Source of the DNA: Flavobacterium sp. LC2016-23
GTDB lineage: Bacteria; Bacteroidota; Bacteroidia; Flavobacteriales; Flavobacteriaceae
NCBI RefSeq assembly: GCF_009674775.1
Contig: NZ_WKKE01000008.1
Span: forward strand, 62,001 to 126,000
Reading direction: 5' to 3'
DNA length: 64,000 nucleotides
The stretch's first letter is position 1. Every line of letters begins with the position of its first letter. The position numbers and the translations under genes were made by a program. Shown one piece after another: positions 43,668-52,993 of the stretch. The notes below the pieces were generated by a model. That model made no database searches. It saw only the letters and a program-made list of their open reading frames with translations, and was not told the DNA's origin.

Positions 43668-44720
43668 TTAAACATCATCAAAGTCTACATAAATAGTATC
43701 CGATGTCGGATGCGCCTGGCAGGTTAAAACTAATCCCGAAGCAATTTCTTTATCGGTTAAGATGGAATTTTTGCTCATTTCAGCAGTTCCTGTTGTGATG
43801 CGGGCCAGACAGCTGCTGCAAATTCCGCCCTGGCAGGAATACGGAGCATCAATTCCTTGTTTTAAGGCAGCGTCAAGAATCGTTTGTTTTTGAGACATCT
43901 CGAAAGTAACTTCATCATCATCCACTAAAACGGTAATTTTTGTATGGCCTTCTAACGACGTGCTGATTTTATTTTCCTGAGAAGAAGACGTAAAAAGTTC
44001 AAATTTAATAGCTGATTCTTTTATGTTTTTTTCTTTAAGAATTCCGGACACGGTATCAATCATTTCTTCCGGACCACATAAGAAGAATTTGTCAAACTGT
44101 AATTCTTTGTGTTTGTTATTCAATACAAAATTTACAGCCGATTTATCGATTCTGCCAAACAAAGCATTTTCGGCTTTCGCCTGACTGAAGACATAATGTA
44201 CAAATAAACGCCCTACGTATTGCAATTGCAGATCGTGTAATTCCTGATGAAAAATCGTTTCTTCCGGAGTTCTGTTTCCATAAACCAATACGAATGAACT
44301 TTTTGGTTCACTTTTCAAAACTGATTTTATTATAGAAAGAACAGGAGTAATTCCGCTTCCTGCTACAAAAGCAGCATAGTTTTTTTGTCTTTCAGCATCT
44401 GGTTCGAAGGTAAATTTTCCTTCAGGATGACCCACTTCAAGAACATCTCCGGCTTTTAATTTGGTGTTTGCAAATTGCGAGAACAAGCCATTTTTAACGG
44501 CCTTTACCGCAATTCTTAATTCGCCGCTTTCAGGTGCGGAACAAATAGAGTAAGCGCGTCTAATTTCCTGATTGTCAAGAGTTAGTTTTAAGTTTATATA
44601 CTGTCCGGCAATAAATTTATAATCCGTTTTTAGTTCTTCGGGAACATTAAAAAGTACAGAAACCGCATCGGCAGTTTCACGTTTAACCTCTTTAATGATG
44701 AGTTTTAAGAATGAAGGCAT
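43668..44720 (-). CDS. Ferredoxin-NAD(P)H oxidoreductase of the PaaE/HmpX type
   Basis: 350 residues: an FAD-binding barrel (KFIAGQYINLKLTL with R-x-Y-S in RRAYSICSAP, about 55-62), an NAD(P)-binding domain (FVAGSGITPVLSIIKSV, about 113-130; FLCGPEEMIDTV), and a C-terminal plant-type [2Fe-2S] domain with PYSCQGGICSSCLAR (C-x4-C-x2-C, about 294-302) and a last Cys in LTCQAHP. It passes electrons from NAD(P)H to an unknown acceptor. PaaE is the closest known layout, but no phenylacetate genes lie here. It is divergent from the DUF5687 gene with facing promoters 62 bp apart. Confidence 0.9.
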   Translation of the reverse strand: MPSFLKLIIKEVKRETADAVSVLFNVPEELKTDYKFIAGQYINLKLTLDNQEIRRAYSICSAPESGELRIAVKAVKNGLFSQFANTKLKAGDVLEVGHPEGKFTFEPDAERQKNYAAFVAGSGITPVLSIIKSVLKSEPKSSFVLVYGNRTPEETIFHQELHDLQLQYVGRLFVHYVFSQAKAENALFGRIDKSAVNFVLNNKHKELQFDKFFLCGPEEMIDTVSGILKEKNIKESAIKFELFTSSSQENKISTSLEGHTKITVLVDDDEVTFEMSQKQTILDAALKQGIDAPYSCQGGICSSCLARITTGTAEMSKNSILTDKEIASGLVLTCQAHPTSDTIYVDFDDV

Positions 44721-44736
44721 GATGTTATATTTTCTG

Positions 44737-44744
44737 CAAAAGTA
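44737..44744 (-). promoter_or_regulatory. Putative oxidoreductase promoter, TACTTTTG
   Basis: Minus-strand TACTTTTG matches TAnnTTTG, 16 bp before the ATG of the oxidoreductase. Confidence 0.6.
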
Positions 44745-44806
44745 GCAAAGAACAGCTAATTGACGGTTACTTAATTATTTTTTTTAATTTTTTTGTAACG
44801 TTTACT

Positions 44807-44814
44807 TACATTTG
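44807..44814 (+). promoter_or_regulatory. Putative DUF5687 promoter, TACATTTG
   Basis: TACATTTG matches TAnnTTTG. It overlaps an in-frame ATA/ATT-rich upstream extension of the ORF (44812) and leaves 33 bp to the chosen ATG at 44848. Confidence 0.6.
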
Positions 44815-44847
44815 ATCTCTTACTATAAAACTGAAAACCAAAGAACC

Positions 44848-46308
44848 ATGATTAAAAAATTTATTTACCTCGAATGGAAAGCCTTTACCAGATCTGCCTC
44901 GTTTGGCACAAATCTGGCAATGAAAATTCTGATAGGGTTTTTGATGATTTATTTTTCTATTATTTTTATCGGAATGGGTGTGGGAGCATTTTATATCCTG
45001 AAAAAAATGAACCTTGAACCGTTACTAACGGTCAATAAATTTCTGATTTATTATTTTCTGTTCGATCTGGTCATACGCTTATTGATGCAGGCTATTCCGG
45101 TACTTAACATAAAACCGTTATTGGTTCTGCCCTTCAAAAAACCAACAATTGTACATTTTTCACTAGGCAAAACAGCCTTATCTTTTTTCAATTGGGTGCA
45201 TGCTTTTTTCTTTCTCCCTTTCTCGATCGTATTAGCTATTGAAGGATATGATATTGTGGGAATTATTGTCTGGCACTTAGCTATTTTATCATTGGTTTAC
45301 ATCAATAATTTTCTAAACATTATTTTGAGTAACATCGATAAGTTATTTGTTGTTTTTGTCGCAATCATTCTGGCTTTGGGAGCAGCACAATATTATAAGA
45401 TATTTGACATAACCACTTTTACAACGCCCTTCTTTCAAGGATTTTACAACACCAAATGGCTTGTTCTTATACCTGTTTTAGTCTTAATCGGATTGTATGC
45501 CTTTACTTTTAAATATTTTAAAAACAATTTATATTTAGATGCCGGGCTTTCTAAAAAAGAAGATATCGCGACAACTGAAAACCTTTCGTGGCTTAACCAA
45601 TTCGGAACTCTAGGAACCTTTCTTAAAAATGACATTAAACTGATTAAAAGAAACAAAAGATCGAAAACAACCATTCTAATGAGTGTTCTGTTTTTGTTTT
45701 ATGGTCTTATCTTTTTCGGAAACTCACATCAGCCTGAAGTGATGCATATTTTTGCCGGAATATTTGTATCAGGTGGATTTCTGTTTGTTTTCGGACAATT
45801 TGTACCAAGCTGGGACAGTTCGTATTATCAATTGATGATGACTCAGAACATACCGTATCGCGGGTACATTACTTCAAAATGGTGGCTGGTTGTTATCGCT
45901 ACTTTTATTTCGACAATTTTAGCCTCCTTTTATCTTTTTTACGGATGGGAAATATACTTAACTATTGTTGTAGGAGCGATTTACAATATTGGAGTTAACT
46001 CGCATCTGGTACTTTTAGGAGGAGCATTTACCAAAACACCGATTGATTTAAGTAATGCAGGAGGAGCGTTTGGTGATAAAAAAGCCTTTAACGTTAATGC
46101 CATGTTACTGACTTTACCAAAATTATTACTACCTGTGGCATTGTATGGTTTAGGACTTTATCTGGGAGATAAAACACTCGGATTGTTGTTAGTGGCCGGA
46201 GCCGGATTCTTAGGTTTTATTTTAAGGAACAAGGTCTTTTCATTAATCGAGAAAAGATACAAAATGGAGAAATACAGTACGATAAGTGCCTACAAACAAA
46301 AAAGTTAA
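44848..46308 (+). CDS. DUF5687-like ABC transporter membrane protein
   Basis: 486 residues with about twelve membrane segments in two halves and a cytoplasmic charged section (about 240-282, ending FLKNDIKLIKRNKRSKTTIL), which recalls the coupling region of ABC-2 exporters. From memory it fits the DUF5687 family. The next gene encodes the ATPase, so the pair is an ABC exporter of unknown substrate. The ATG at 44848 (MIKKFIYLEWKAFTR) follows the promoter; the upstream extension of 12 codons overlaps it and is rejected. Confidence 0.78.
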   Translation: MIKKFIYLEWKAFTRSASFGTNLAMKILIGFLMIYFSIIFIGMGVGAFYILKKMNLEPLLTVNKFLIYYFLFDLVIRLLMQAIPVLNIKPLLVLPFKKPTIVHFSLGKTALSFFNWVHAFFFLPFSIVLAIEGYDIVGIIVWHLAILSLVYINNFLNIILSNIDKLFVVFVAIILALGAAQYYKIFDITTFTTPFFQGFYNTKWLVLIPVLVLIGLYAFTFKYFKNNLYLDAGLSKKEDIATTENLSWLNQFGTLGTFLKNDIKLIKRNKRSKTTILMSVLFLFYGLIFFGNSHQPEVMHIFAGIFVSGGFLFVFGQFVPSWDSSYYQLMMTQNIPYRGYITSKWWLVVIATFISTILASFYLFYGWEIYLTIVVGAIYNIGVNSHLVLLGGAFTKTPIDLSNAGGAFGDKKAFNVNAMLLTLPKLLLPVALYGLGLYLGDKTLGLLLVAGAGFLGFILRNKVFSLIEKRYKMEKYSTISAYKQKS

Positions 46309-46413
46309 AATTAGAGAATTTGCCAATTTGATAATGAGATAATTTTTTACCAAAAACAGAACAAACAACAGATTTTTTAATCTAAAATCAACAATCTAAA
46401 ATCTAAAATTACC

Positions 46414-47109
46414 ATGATACAAGTAAGTCAACTTTCAAAAAAATATAACGGAACAACAGTCTTAAATATTGATCATCTTGAAATCCCAAAAGGACAAAGT
46501 TTCGGATTAGTAGGGAATAACGGAGCCGGGAAAACAACTTTTTTCAGTTTATTATTAGACCTGATCCAGCCTTCAACAGGACATATTAAAAGCAATTACA
46601 TTCAGGTCAATACAAATGAAAACTGGAAATCTTTTACAGGTTCTTTTTTAGATGAAAGTTTCCTGATTGGCTATTTAACGCCCGAAGAATATTTCTATTT
46701 CATTGGTGATTTACGTCATCAGAACAAAGCAGACGTTGATGCCTTATTGACCAGACACGAAGAGTTTTTTAATGGAGAAATCCTGAAAAACAAAAAATAC
46801 CTGCGTGATTTGTCAAAAGGAAATCAAAAGAAAGTCGGTATAATTGCAACTCTTATTGGTCATCCTGAAGTAATTATTCTCGACGAACCTTTTGCTAATT
46901 TAGACCCGACAACCGTAAGCAGATTAAAAAAAATCATCAAAGAACTGGCAGAAGATCCAAACGTAACCGTTTTGGTTTCAAGTCATGATTTACAGCATAC
47001 TGTAGAAGTTTGTGACCGAATTGTAGCACTGAATAAAGGAGAAATTGTAAAAGATATTCAAACCTCAAAAGAAACCTTACAGGAACTGGAATTGTTTTTT
47101 GCAGTATAA
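46414..47109 (+). CDS. ABC transporter ATP-binding protein
   Basis: 231 residues, a single nucleotide-binding domain. Walker A GNNGAGKTT (34-42), signature LSKGNQKKVG (133-142), Walker B VIILDEP (153-159) and the H-loop VSSHD near 188. The order and short length are those of ABC-2 exporter ATPases. It lies 105 bp after the permease gene; the gap holds AATCTAAAAT-type words but no terminator. Confidence 0.93.
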   Translation: MIQVSQLSKKYNGTTVLNIDHLEIPKGQSFGLVGNNGAGKTTFFSLLLDLIQPSTGHIKSNYIQVNTNENWKSFTGSFLDESFLIGYLTPEEYFYFIGDLRHQNKADVDALLTRHEEFFNGEILKNKKYLRDLSKGNQKKVGIIATLIGHPEVIILDEPFANLDPTTVSRLKKIIKELAEDPNVTVLVSSHDLQHTVEVCDRIVALNKGEIVKDIQTSKETLQELELFFAV

Positions 47110-47197
47110 GTTTCCATATTACAAAAAGAAGCGTATTTTTACAAGTCATTATACTAAAAATCGTTTTTAGAAGTTAAATGATTTAAACTCTTTTCTA

Positions 47198-49819
47198 TTG
47201 AAAAAGAATACTCTTACATATAGTTTTTACCTGGTGTTTTTCTTCTTTTTGATAGCGTGTTCTACCAAAAAAAACACTTTTTTATCGCGGAATTCACATG
47301 CTTTAAGTACAAAATATAACATTTTGTACAATGGAGGCATTGGTCTCGACAAGGGTTTAAAATCTATTCAGGGCAATAATCAGGATAATTTCTGGAAAAT
47401 GCTGCCGATTGAAAAAATGCAGGTTGATGAGAATTTTTCGGATGAAAACAAAGCAAAAAATGCCGATTTTGAAAAAGCGGAAACAAAAGCCACAAAAGCC
47501 ATTCAGAAACATTCCATGAACATTGGAGGAAGAGAGAAAAATTCACAAATAGACGAAGCTTATCTGATGCTGGGAAAAGCCAGATACTATGATCAGCGCT
47601 TTATTCCGGCTTTGGAAGCTTTCAATTATATTTTATACAAATATCCAAACAGCAGTAATATTTACACCGCAAAAATCTGGCGGGAGAAAACCAATATGCG
47701 TCTGGGAAATGATGGAATTGTAATTAAAAACATCAAGTTATTATTAAAAAACACAGACTTAGACAAGCAGACTTTTTCAGATGCGAATGCTTTGCTGGCG
47801 GAAGCTTTCCTGAATTTAGAAGAAAAGGACAGTGCTGTTACCAAACTTAAAATCGCGGAAGAATTTAGCCGGATAAACGAAGACAAAGCCCGTTACCGTT
47901 TCATTTTGGGGCAAATGTATCAGGAAGAAGGAAAAAAAGACAGTGCCATTTACTATTACGACGGCGTTATTGATATGAATCGAAAAGCAGATCGTAAATA
48001 CATGATGCATGCTTACGCGAAAAAAGCCCAGTTGTATGATTATGAAAATGGCAATGACACCATATTCCTGAAAATCTACAACAAACTCACAGCAGACCGT
48101 GAGAACAGACCGTATTATGATGTCCTGTTTTATGAAATGGGTGTTTTTTATGATAAAAAGAAAGAAAAGGAAAATGCCCTTAAATTCTATAATAAATCCT
48201 TAGCGAGAAAATCTAAAGATTCCTATTTAGTAGCTTCCGCTTATCGAAATATTGGAAACATGTATTTTAAAAATACAGACTACACGATGGCTGCCAAATA
48301 CTACGACAGCACATTGGTAAAATTAGATCCGAAAAGCAGGGAGTTTACCTTTATAGAAAAAAACAGAAAAAACCTGGACGATGTTATTAAATACGAAGGA
48401 ATTGCAAAACGCAATGACAGTATTATAATGGTGTATGGTTTGTCTGCACCCGACAGAAAAATTTATTTCGAAAATTATATTGCAGAGCTTAAGAAAAAAG
48501 ACGAAGCCAAACGCATTCTCGAAGAAAAGGAAAAAGAAAAGCTGGCCAATATCGAACGAAATACCAAAGCAGATAGTGGTCCGGTGGCTGTAAACCCTCA
48601 ATCCCAACCCGGGGTTACGCCACCCGGAGTCGGAGCTTTTAACCCGCCATCAGGAAACGAGACGGCAAGCAGTACCTTTTATTTTTATAACCCAACAACA
48701 GTGGCCTACGGTAAACTGCAATTTAAAAAAACGTGGGGAAACAGAATTTTAGGAGGTTATTGGAGAATGGCTTCGGCAAAAGCGGCAAATGATGATGCAC
48801 TGTTAAAAGAAGCCGCAGAGATGAATAATGATTCTGTAAATGCGGTGAAAGACTCTATAGTCATAGAAAAATATACAACAGCATTTTATGAAAAACAACT
48901 TCCAACCACACAACCTGCAATGGACAGTATTGGCAAGGAACGCAATTTTGCCTACTATCAGTTAGGACTTATTTATAAAGAAAAATTTAAAGAAAATAAA
49001 TTAGCGAGCGACAAGCTGGAGCAATTATTAAAAAACAATCCTGAAGAAAAATTAATTTTACCGGCGATGTATAATCTGTATAAGATCTATGAAATTACAG
49101 ATCCGGCAAAAGCGCAGGCCATAAAAGCAAATATTACAGCTACCTATCCGAATTCGAGATACGCCCAAATTTTAAACAATACAAATGGGGAAGATTTAGC
49201 ATCACCAGAAAAAGAATATAAGAAATGGTATAAACTCTATCAGGAAGAACAATTTGATGTCGTGCTGGATAATATCGATAATTTAATCAATCAATATTCC
49301 GGAGATGAAATTGTTTCTAAATTTGAATTATTGAAAGCAAGTGCTCTAGGAAAAGTAAATGGTTTGGCAGTCTATAAAAAAGCTTTGGAAACAGTGGCAG
49401 ATAATTATCCGAACAGTGTTGAAGGCAAAAATGCGCGTGAAATTTTAGAGAAACAGATTCCAGGTTTAGAAAAACTTGATTTTACAGCAGTTGATGGTAA
49501 AAATTGGAAAATTATATATCTAATTTCGAATAATGATGCCAAATCGCTTGAAAAAATTCAGGAAGCACTAAAGGTATTTTTGTTAGTTGAAAATTATGAG
49601 AGACTTACCACTTCTGTGGACAAATACAATAAAACTCAAAAATTTGTAGTTATTCATGGTATGAAGTCGGAAGCTTACGCTAATGATCTTGCAGGTGTGT
49701 TTAAAGATGATAAAAAGTACAAAATCGCAACTCCGGCCATTATTATTTCAAGTGACAATTACAAAATAATTCAAATTAAAAAGAATCTTGAAGCTTATTT
49801 AGCTCCGAAAAATCCATAA
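47198..49819 (+). CDS. sprE: T9SS/gliding lipoprotein SprE (PorW)
   Basis: 873 residues, a TPR-repeat outer-membrane-associated lipoprotein needed for T9SS function and, in gliding species, motility. The N-terminus is a lipoprotein signal with lipobox LIAC (Cys21) followed by STKKNTFLSRNSHALSTKYN, a segment I recall as typical of SprE/PorW. TPR-like helices span about 110-400 and 690-830 (for example AYLMLGKARYYDQRFIPALE), with a Lys/Glu-rich coiled-coil around 425-455 and a Pro/Asn linker near 465-490. Starts with TTG; no ATG is suitably placed. It fits with the T9SS cargo proteins encoded at 11.7-18.0 kb. It lies 4 bp before the bactofilin gene. Confidence 0.9.
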   Translation: MKKNTLTYSFYLVFFFFLIACSTKKNTFLSRNSHALSTKYNILYNGGIGLDKGLKSIQGNNQDNFWKMLPIEKMQVDENFSDENKAKNADFEKAETKATKAIQKHSMNIGGREKNSQIDEAYLMLGKARYYDQRFIPALEAFNYILYKYPNSSNIYTAKIWREKTNMRLGNDGIVIKNIKLLLKNTDLDKQTFSDANALLAEAFLNLEEKDSAVTKLKIAEEFSRINEDKARYRFILGQMYQEEGKKDSAIYYYDGVIDMNRKADRKYMMHAYAKKAQLYDYENGNDTIFLKIYNKLTADRENRPYYDVLFYEMGVFYDKKKEKENALKFYNKSLARKSKDSYLVASAYRNIGNMYFKNTDYTMAAKYYDSTLVKLDPKSREFTFIEKNRKNLDDVIKYEGIAKRNDSIIMVYGLSAPDRKIYFENYIAELKKKDEAKRILEEKEKEKLANIERNTKADSGPVAVNPQSQPGVTPPGVGAFNPPSGNETASSTFYFYNPTTVAYGKLQFKKTWGNRILGGYWRMASAKAANDDALLKEAAEMNNDSVNAVKDSIVIEKYTTAFYEKQLPTTQPAMDSIGKERNFAYYQLGLIYKEKFKENKLASDKLEQLLKNNPEEKLILPAMYNLYKIYEITDPAKAQAIKANITATYPNSRYAQILNNTNGEDLASPEKEYKKWYKLYQEEQFDVVLDNIDNLINQYSGDEIVSKFELLKASALGKVNGLAVYKKALETVADNYPNSVEGKNAREILEKQIPGLEKLDFTAVDGKNWKIIYLISNNDAKSLEKIQEALKVFLLVENYERLTTSVDKYNKTQKFVVIHGMKSEAYANDLAGVFKDDKKYKIATPAIIISSDNYKIIQIKKNLEAYLAPKNP

Positions 49820-49823
49820 TACA

Positions 49824-50210
49824 ATGTTTGATAAAGCCAAAAAAAACGGAACCGAACTTTTAGGAAAAACCAATAGAATTGTAGAAGGCACATCGATTAT
49901 TGGCGATATAGTTTCAAAAGCCGATTTTAGATTAGACGGGGAACTGATAGGAAATTTTACGTCGCAGGGAAAACTGGTTATTGGAATGTCGGGCGTTATA
50001 AAAGGCGAGATCGTTTGTAATAATGCTGACATTGAAGGTGTTTTTCAGGGGAAAATAAAAGTTTTGGAAGTCCTTAATATAAAAGCGACAGCACATATTC
50101 ATGGAGAGGTGGCTGTTGGAAAATTATCTATTGAACCAGGAGCCGATTTTACAGCTACTTGTACCATGCTAACAAATACTAAAGAAGTTACCGTAAAAGA
50201 TGGAAAATGA
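49824..50210 (+). CDS. Bactofilin-family protein
   Basis: 128 residues. The core of the bactofilin (polymer-forming cytoskeletal, PF04519) domain is seen as regularly spaced beta-helix turns: TSIIGDIVSKADFRLDGELI, GKLVIGMSGVIKGEIVCNNA, DIEGVFQGKIKVLEVLNIKA, HIHGEVAVGKLSIEPGADF. Bactofilins form non-polar filaments that organise the cell envelope. It overlaps the next gene by 11 bp, so translation is coupled to the AtpZ-like gene, and starts 4 bp after sprE. Confidence 0.92.
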   Translation: MFDKAKKNGTELLGKTNRIVEGTSIIGDIVSKADFRLDGELIGNFTSQGKLVIGMSGVIKGEIVCNNADIEGVFQGKIKVLEVLNIKATAHIHGEVAVGKLSIEPGADFTATCTMLTNTKEVTVKDGK

Positions 50211-50427
50211 GCCAAACAAAAACAGAAGGAATAAGTGGTTACCGCTTATTAATATTCCAGTTCAAATGGGACTTATTATTTTTTTGTTTGCCTACTTTGG
50301 TACCTGGTTAGATGAAAATCACCCAAGTCCTAAAGTCTATTATAATACCATTTTTGTTATGGCTGGTGTGGGTCTAGCTTTATATAATGTAATTCGTCAG
50401 GTTAATGATATTAACAAAACAAAGTAA
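50200..50427 (+). CDS. AtpZ/AtpI-like membrane protein
   Basis: 75 residues with two membrane segments (about 16-34 and 46-63) and the characteristic FAYFGTWLDEN motif, as in the AtpZ/AtpI accessory proteins encoded ahead of F-type ATP synthases. Accessory proteins of this kind are implicated in ion uptake or c-ring assembly. It overlaps bactofilin by 11 bp; DUF6168 follows after 58 bp. Confidence 0.82.
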   Translation: MENEPNKNRRNKWLPLINIPVQMGLIIFLFAYFGTWLDENHPSPKVYYNTIFVMAGVGLALYNVIRQVNDINKTK

Positions 50428-50485
50428 TTTATCTTTTAAAAGAGCTTTAAATAAATGTTGCATCTTTGCGTAAAAATTATTTCAA

Positions 50486-50878
50486 ATGCTTTTAAAAAAT
50501 TACAAACCAATTTTACAATTATTCTTATTTGCCTTATTTGTTTATGTTTTACATAAACTTGCTTTTTTAATCCTCAAAGTAAATTTTCAAAATTTCTATT
50601 ATAGTATAGAATTTTTGTATCTGATTTTTTTTGGAATATCTGCCTTATTATACCTTATATTATTAGTAGTAAAAAAGAAGAATTTTCAAATTATTGGAAT
50701 GGCTTTTTTATTTGGTACATTTACACAAATGTTAATAGGATATTTAATTTTAAGACCAGTTTTAGAAAACAAAACGGAAGTAGCTATAGTTGAAAAAAGC
50801 AATTTTTTTATAACATTTATTTTGTTTTTGTTATTTGAGACGCTTTTAACTATCCGATTATTAAATGAAAAGCATTAA
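50486..50878 (+). CDS. DUF6168-like membrane protein
   Basis: 130 residues with four hydrophobic segments, a possible stand-in for AtpI in this operon type. I recall DUF6168 as the usual name for this Flavobacteriia protein located before atpB. The function is not known. A near-consensus box, CATCTTTG (50461-50468), precedes it by 17 bp. AT content is very high. Confidence 0.7.
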   Translation: MLLKNYKPILQLFLFALFVYVLHKLAFLILKVNFQNFYYSIEFLYLIFFGISALLYLILLVVKKKNFQIIGMAFLFGTFTQMLIGYLILRPVLENKTEVAIVEKSNFFITFILFLLFETLLTIRLLNEKH

Positions 50879-50925
50879 AATAAGGATTCTGTAAAACAAG
50901 GTTCAAAAATAATTTTTCATATCCT

Positions 50926-50954
50926 TTTGAATATTAATAAAAAATGTACCTTTG
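50926..50954 (+). promoter_or_regulatory. atp operon promoter (TTTG - 17 bp - TACCTTTG)
   Basis: The -7 box TACCTTTG (50947-50954) and a TTTG at 50926-50929 with 17 bp between them form one of the best promoter matches in the window. The atpB ATG lies 43 bp downstream. Confidence 0.7.
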
Positions 50955-50997
50955 CACCAAATTTTAGAAACGTAAAAAAATAAGATTTTTAACAGAT

Positions 50998-52170
50998 ATG
51001 GTGATTTCCAACAAACCGCTCAAATTTATTCTTGCAGCTTTAGTAGCTTTTTCTCCAGTAATGAGTTTTGCAAATTCAGAGAATGATTCTACGCATGTAC
51101 AGACTGAGACCGCTCATGAAGAGAAAGTAATTTCACACAATGCTCCCGTGGAAGCTGAGCATGTAGCTCTGGATCCAAAAGCAAAAGTGGATGCCTTTAT
51201 TGACCATCACTTACAAGATTCTCATGACTTTGTTTTCTTTTCAGATGAAAAAGAAAACAAACATTATGGTTTCCCATTACCAGTTATTCTTATTGATGGA
51301 GGTTTGAAAATTTTCTCATCCTCAAAATTACACCACGGCGAAGAAGTTGCAGAAGTTGATGGAAACTTCTACAAATTAGTTCACGGTAAAATTTACAAAA
51401 CAGATGCAGCCGGAACAATTACTTTTAATGAGCACGGGCATCCTGAAAATGAAAAGCCATTAGATTTTTCTATTACAAAAAATGTAGTGTCAATGCTTTT
51501 TGTTTCAGTTCTATTATTTTTAATGTTTACCGGATTAGCTAAATCTTATAAAAAAGGACCAATCCCAACTGGATTTGGTAGAGTTTTAGAGCCGCTAATT
51601 ATTTTTATCAGAGACGAAATCGCCGTACCAAATATTGGAGAGAAAAAATACAGAAAATATATGGGTTACTTGTTAACGGTATTTTTCTTTGTGTGGTTGT
51701 TAAACTTATTAGGTATGACTCCACTAGGAATTAACGTTACAGGAAATATTGCAATAACAGTTTGTTTAGCAGCTTTCACTTTTATCATTACACAATTTAG
51801 TGCTAATAAAGAATATTGGGGACACATTTTCTGGATGCCAGGAGTTCCTGTTCCGATGAAAATTATTTTAGCTCCAATTGAAATCTTAGGAACATTAACA
51901 AAACCATTTGCATTATTAATTCGTTTGTATGCAAACATTACTGCTGGTCACGTAGTAATTATGAGTTTGATTGCAATGATCTTTGTTGGTAAAAATTTAG
52001 CTGCAGATTTGCCAATCTCTATGGGATTAACATTATTTATTTCGGTTATTGAAGTTTTAGTTGCATTTTTGCAGGCTTTCATTTTCACAATGTTATCATC
52101 ATTGTTTATTGGTATGGCAGTTCAGGATCATGATCACGATCATGGGCATGAAGAAAATGTTATCATTTAA
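50998..52170 (+). CDS. atpB: F0F1 ATP synthase subunit a
   Basis: 390 residues, with the a-subunit domain in the C-terminal two thirds. The essential stator arginine is Arg309 in ALLIRLYANITAGHVVI, and GVPVPMKIILAPIEILGTLT precedes it. Unlike E. coli subunit a (271 residues) it has an N-terminal signal-like segment (about 1-26, ending MSFAN) and a His/Glu/Asp-rich extracytoplasmic extension to about residue 150, a form usual in Bacteroidota. The C-terminus is also His-rich (DHDHDHGHEE). Proton channel half-sites are assembled with the c-ring. Confidence 0.96.
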   Translation: MVISNKPLKFILAALVAFSPVMSFANSENDSTHVQTETAHEEKVISHNAPVEAEHVALDPKAKVDAFIDHHLQDSHDFVFFSDEKENKHYGFPLPVILIDGGLKIFSSSKLHHGEEVAEVDGNFYKLVHGKIYKTDAAGTITFNEHGHPENEKPLDFSITKNVVSMLFVSVLLFLMFTGLAKSYKKGPIPTGFGRVLEPLIIFIRDEIAVPNIGEKKYRKYMGYLLTVFFFVWLLNLLGMTPLGINVTGNIAITVCLAAFTFIITQFSANKEYWGHIFWMPGVPVPMKIILAPIEILGTLTKPFALLIRLYANITAGHVVIMSLIAMIFVGKNLAADLPISMGLTLFISVIEVLVAFLQAFIFTMLSSLFIGMAVQDHDHDHGHEENVII

Positions 52171-52203
52171 TTTAGAAGTTTAATTTTATATATATAAATA
52201 GTT

Positions 52204-52401
52204 ATGGGAACAATTCCAACTTTAGTAGGTGCTGGATTAGTAGTAATCGGAGCAGGTTTAGGTTTAGGTAAAATCGGTGGATCTGCTATGGACGCTATTG
52301 CTCGTCAGCCAGAAGCTGCTGGTAAAATTCAAACTGCGATGATTATTATCGCGGCTTTATTAGAAGGTTTAGCATTTGCTGCTTTGATCTTAGGAAAATA
52401 A
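52204..52401 (+). CDS. atpE: F0F1 ATP synthase subunit c
   Basis: 65 residues, two transmembrane helices joined by the polar loop AIARQPEAAGK. The ion-binding carboxylate is Glu54 in AALLEGLAFAA; the neighbouring residues lack the Gln and Ser/Thr set of sodium-binding rings, so protons are the probable coupling ion. The gene is short and GC-richer than its neighbours. A stem-loop immediately follows it (52415-52449). Confidence 0.97.
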   Translation: MGTIPTLVGAGLVVIGAGLGLGKIGGSAMDAIARQPEAAGKIQTAMIIIAALLEGLAFAALILGK

Positions 52402-52414
52402 TAAAGAAGAAAAT

Positions 52415-52449
52415 AACAACATCTTTAACGGTTGGTTAAAGGTGTTGTT
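52415..52449 (+). promoter_or_regulatory. Intercistronic stem-loop after atpE
   Basis: A 15-bp stem, AACAACATCTTTAAC / GTTAAAGGTGTTGTT (one G-U), with loop GGTTG. No run of T follows, only ACCTTTTAAAAG. It lies in the 87-bp gap before atpF. It could protect the atpE message or partly terminate, both ways to raise c-subunit output relative to the rest (inference). Confidence 0.7.
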
Positions 52450-52488
52450 ACCTTTTAAAAGAAATTAAATATTTAATATAGTTATAAA

Positions 52489-52989
52489 ATGGATAAGTTA
52501 ATTAACGATTTTTCATTCGGTTTATTCTTTTGGCAAGCTTTAATCTTGTTGGTTTTAATTTTACTTTTAGTAAAATTTGCATGGAAACCAATTATGGAAT
52601 CTATCACAGCTAGAGAGCAAGGTATTAAGGATGCATTACTTTCTGCTGAAAATGCAAAAAGAGATATGGAAAACTTGCAAGCTGACAATCAAAGAATTTT
52701 GAATGAAGCTCGTGCTGAACGTGACGCGATGCTAAAAGAAGCTCGTGAAATGAAAGAGAAAATGATAGCTGATTCTAAAAACGAAGCACAAGAGCAAGGT
52801 CTAAAAATGATCGAACAGGCTAAAGCGGCTATCGAAAGTGAAAAAAATGCTGCAATGGCTGAATTGAAATTACAAGTTTCAACGTTATCATTAAGCATTG
52901 CTGAAAAATTGTTGAAAGAAGAATTATCTAACAAAGAATCTCAAACTAAATTAATTGAGAAAATGTTAGGTGACGTAAAGTTAAACTAA
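52489..52989 (+). CDS. atpF: F0F1 ATP synthase subunit b
   Basis: 166 residues: an N-terminal membrane anchor (about 10-30, FGLFFWQALILLVLILLLVK) and a long Glu/Lys/Ala helix (about 40-140) forming the peripheral stalk coiled coil. Length and layout are standard. It starts after the stem-loop and ends 4 bp before atpH. Confidence 0.95.
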   Translation: MDKLINDFSFGLFFWQALILLVLILLLVKFAWKPIMESITAREQGIKDALLSAENAKRDMENLQADNQRILNEARAERDAMLKEAREMKEKMIADSKNEAQEQGLKMIEQAKAAIESEKNAAMAELKLQVSTLSLSIAEKLLKEELSNKESQTKLIEKMLGDVKLN

Positions 52990-52993
52990 GATT

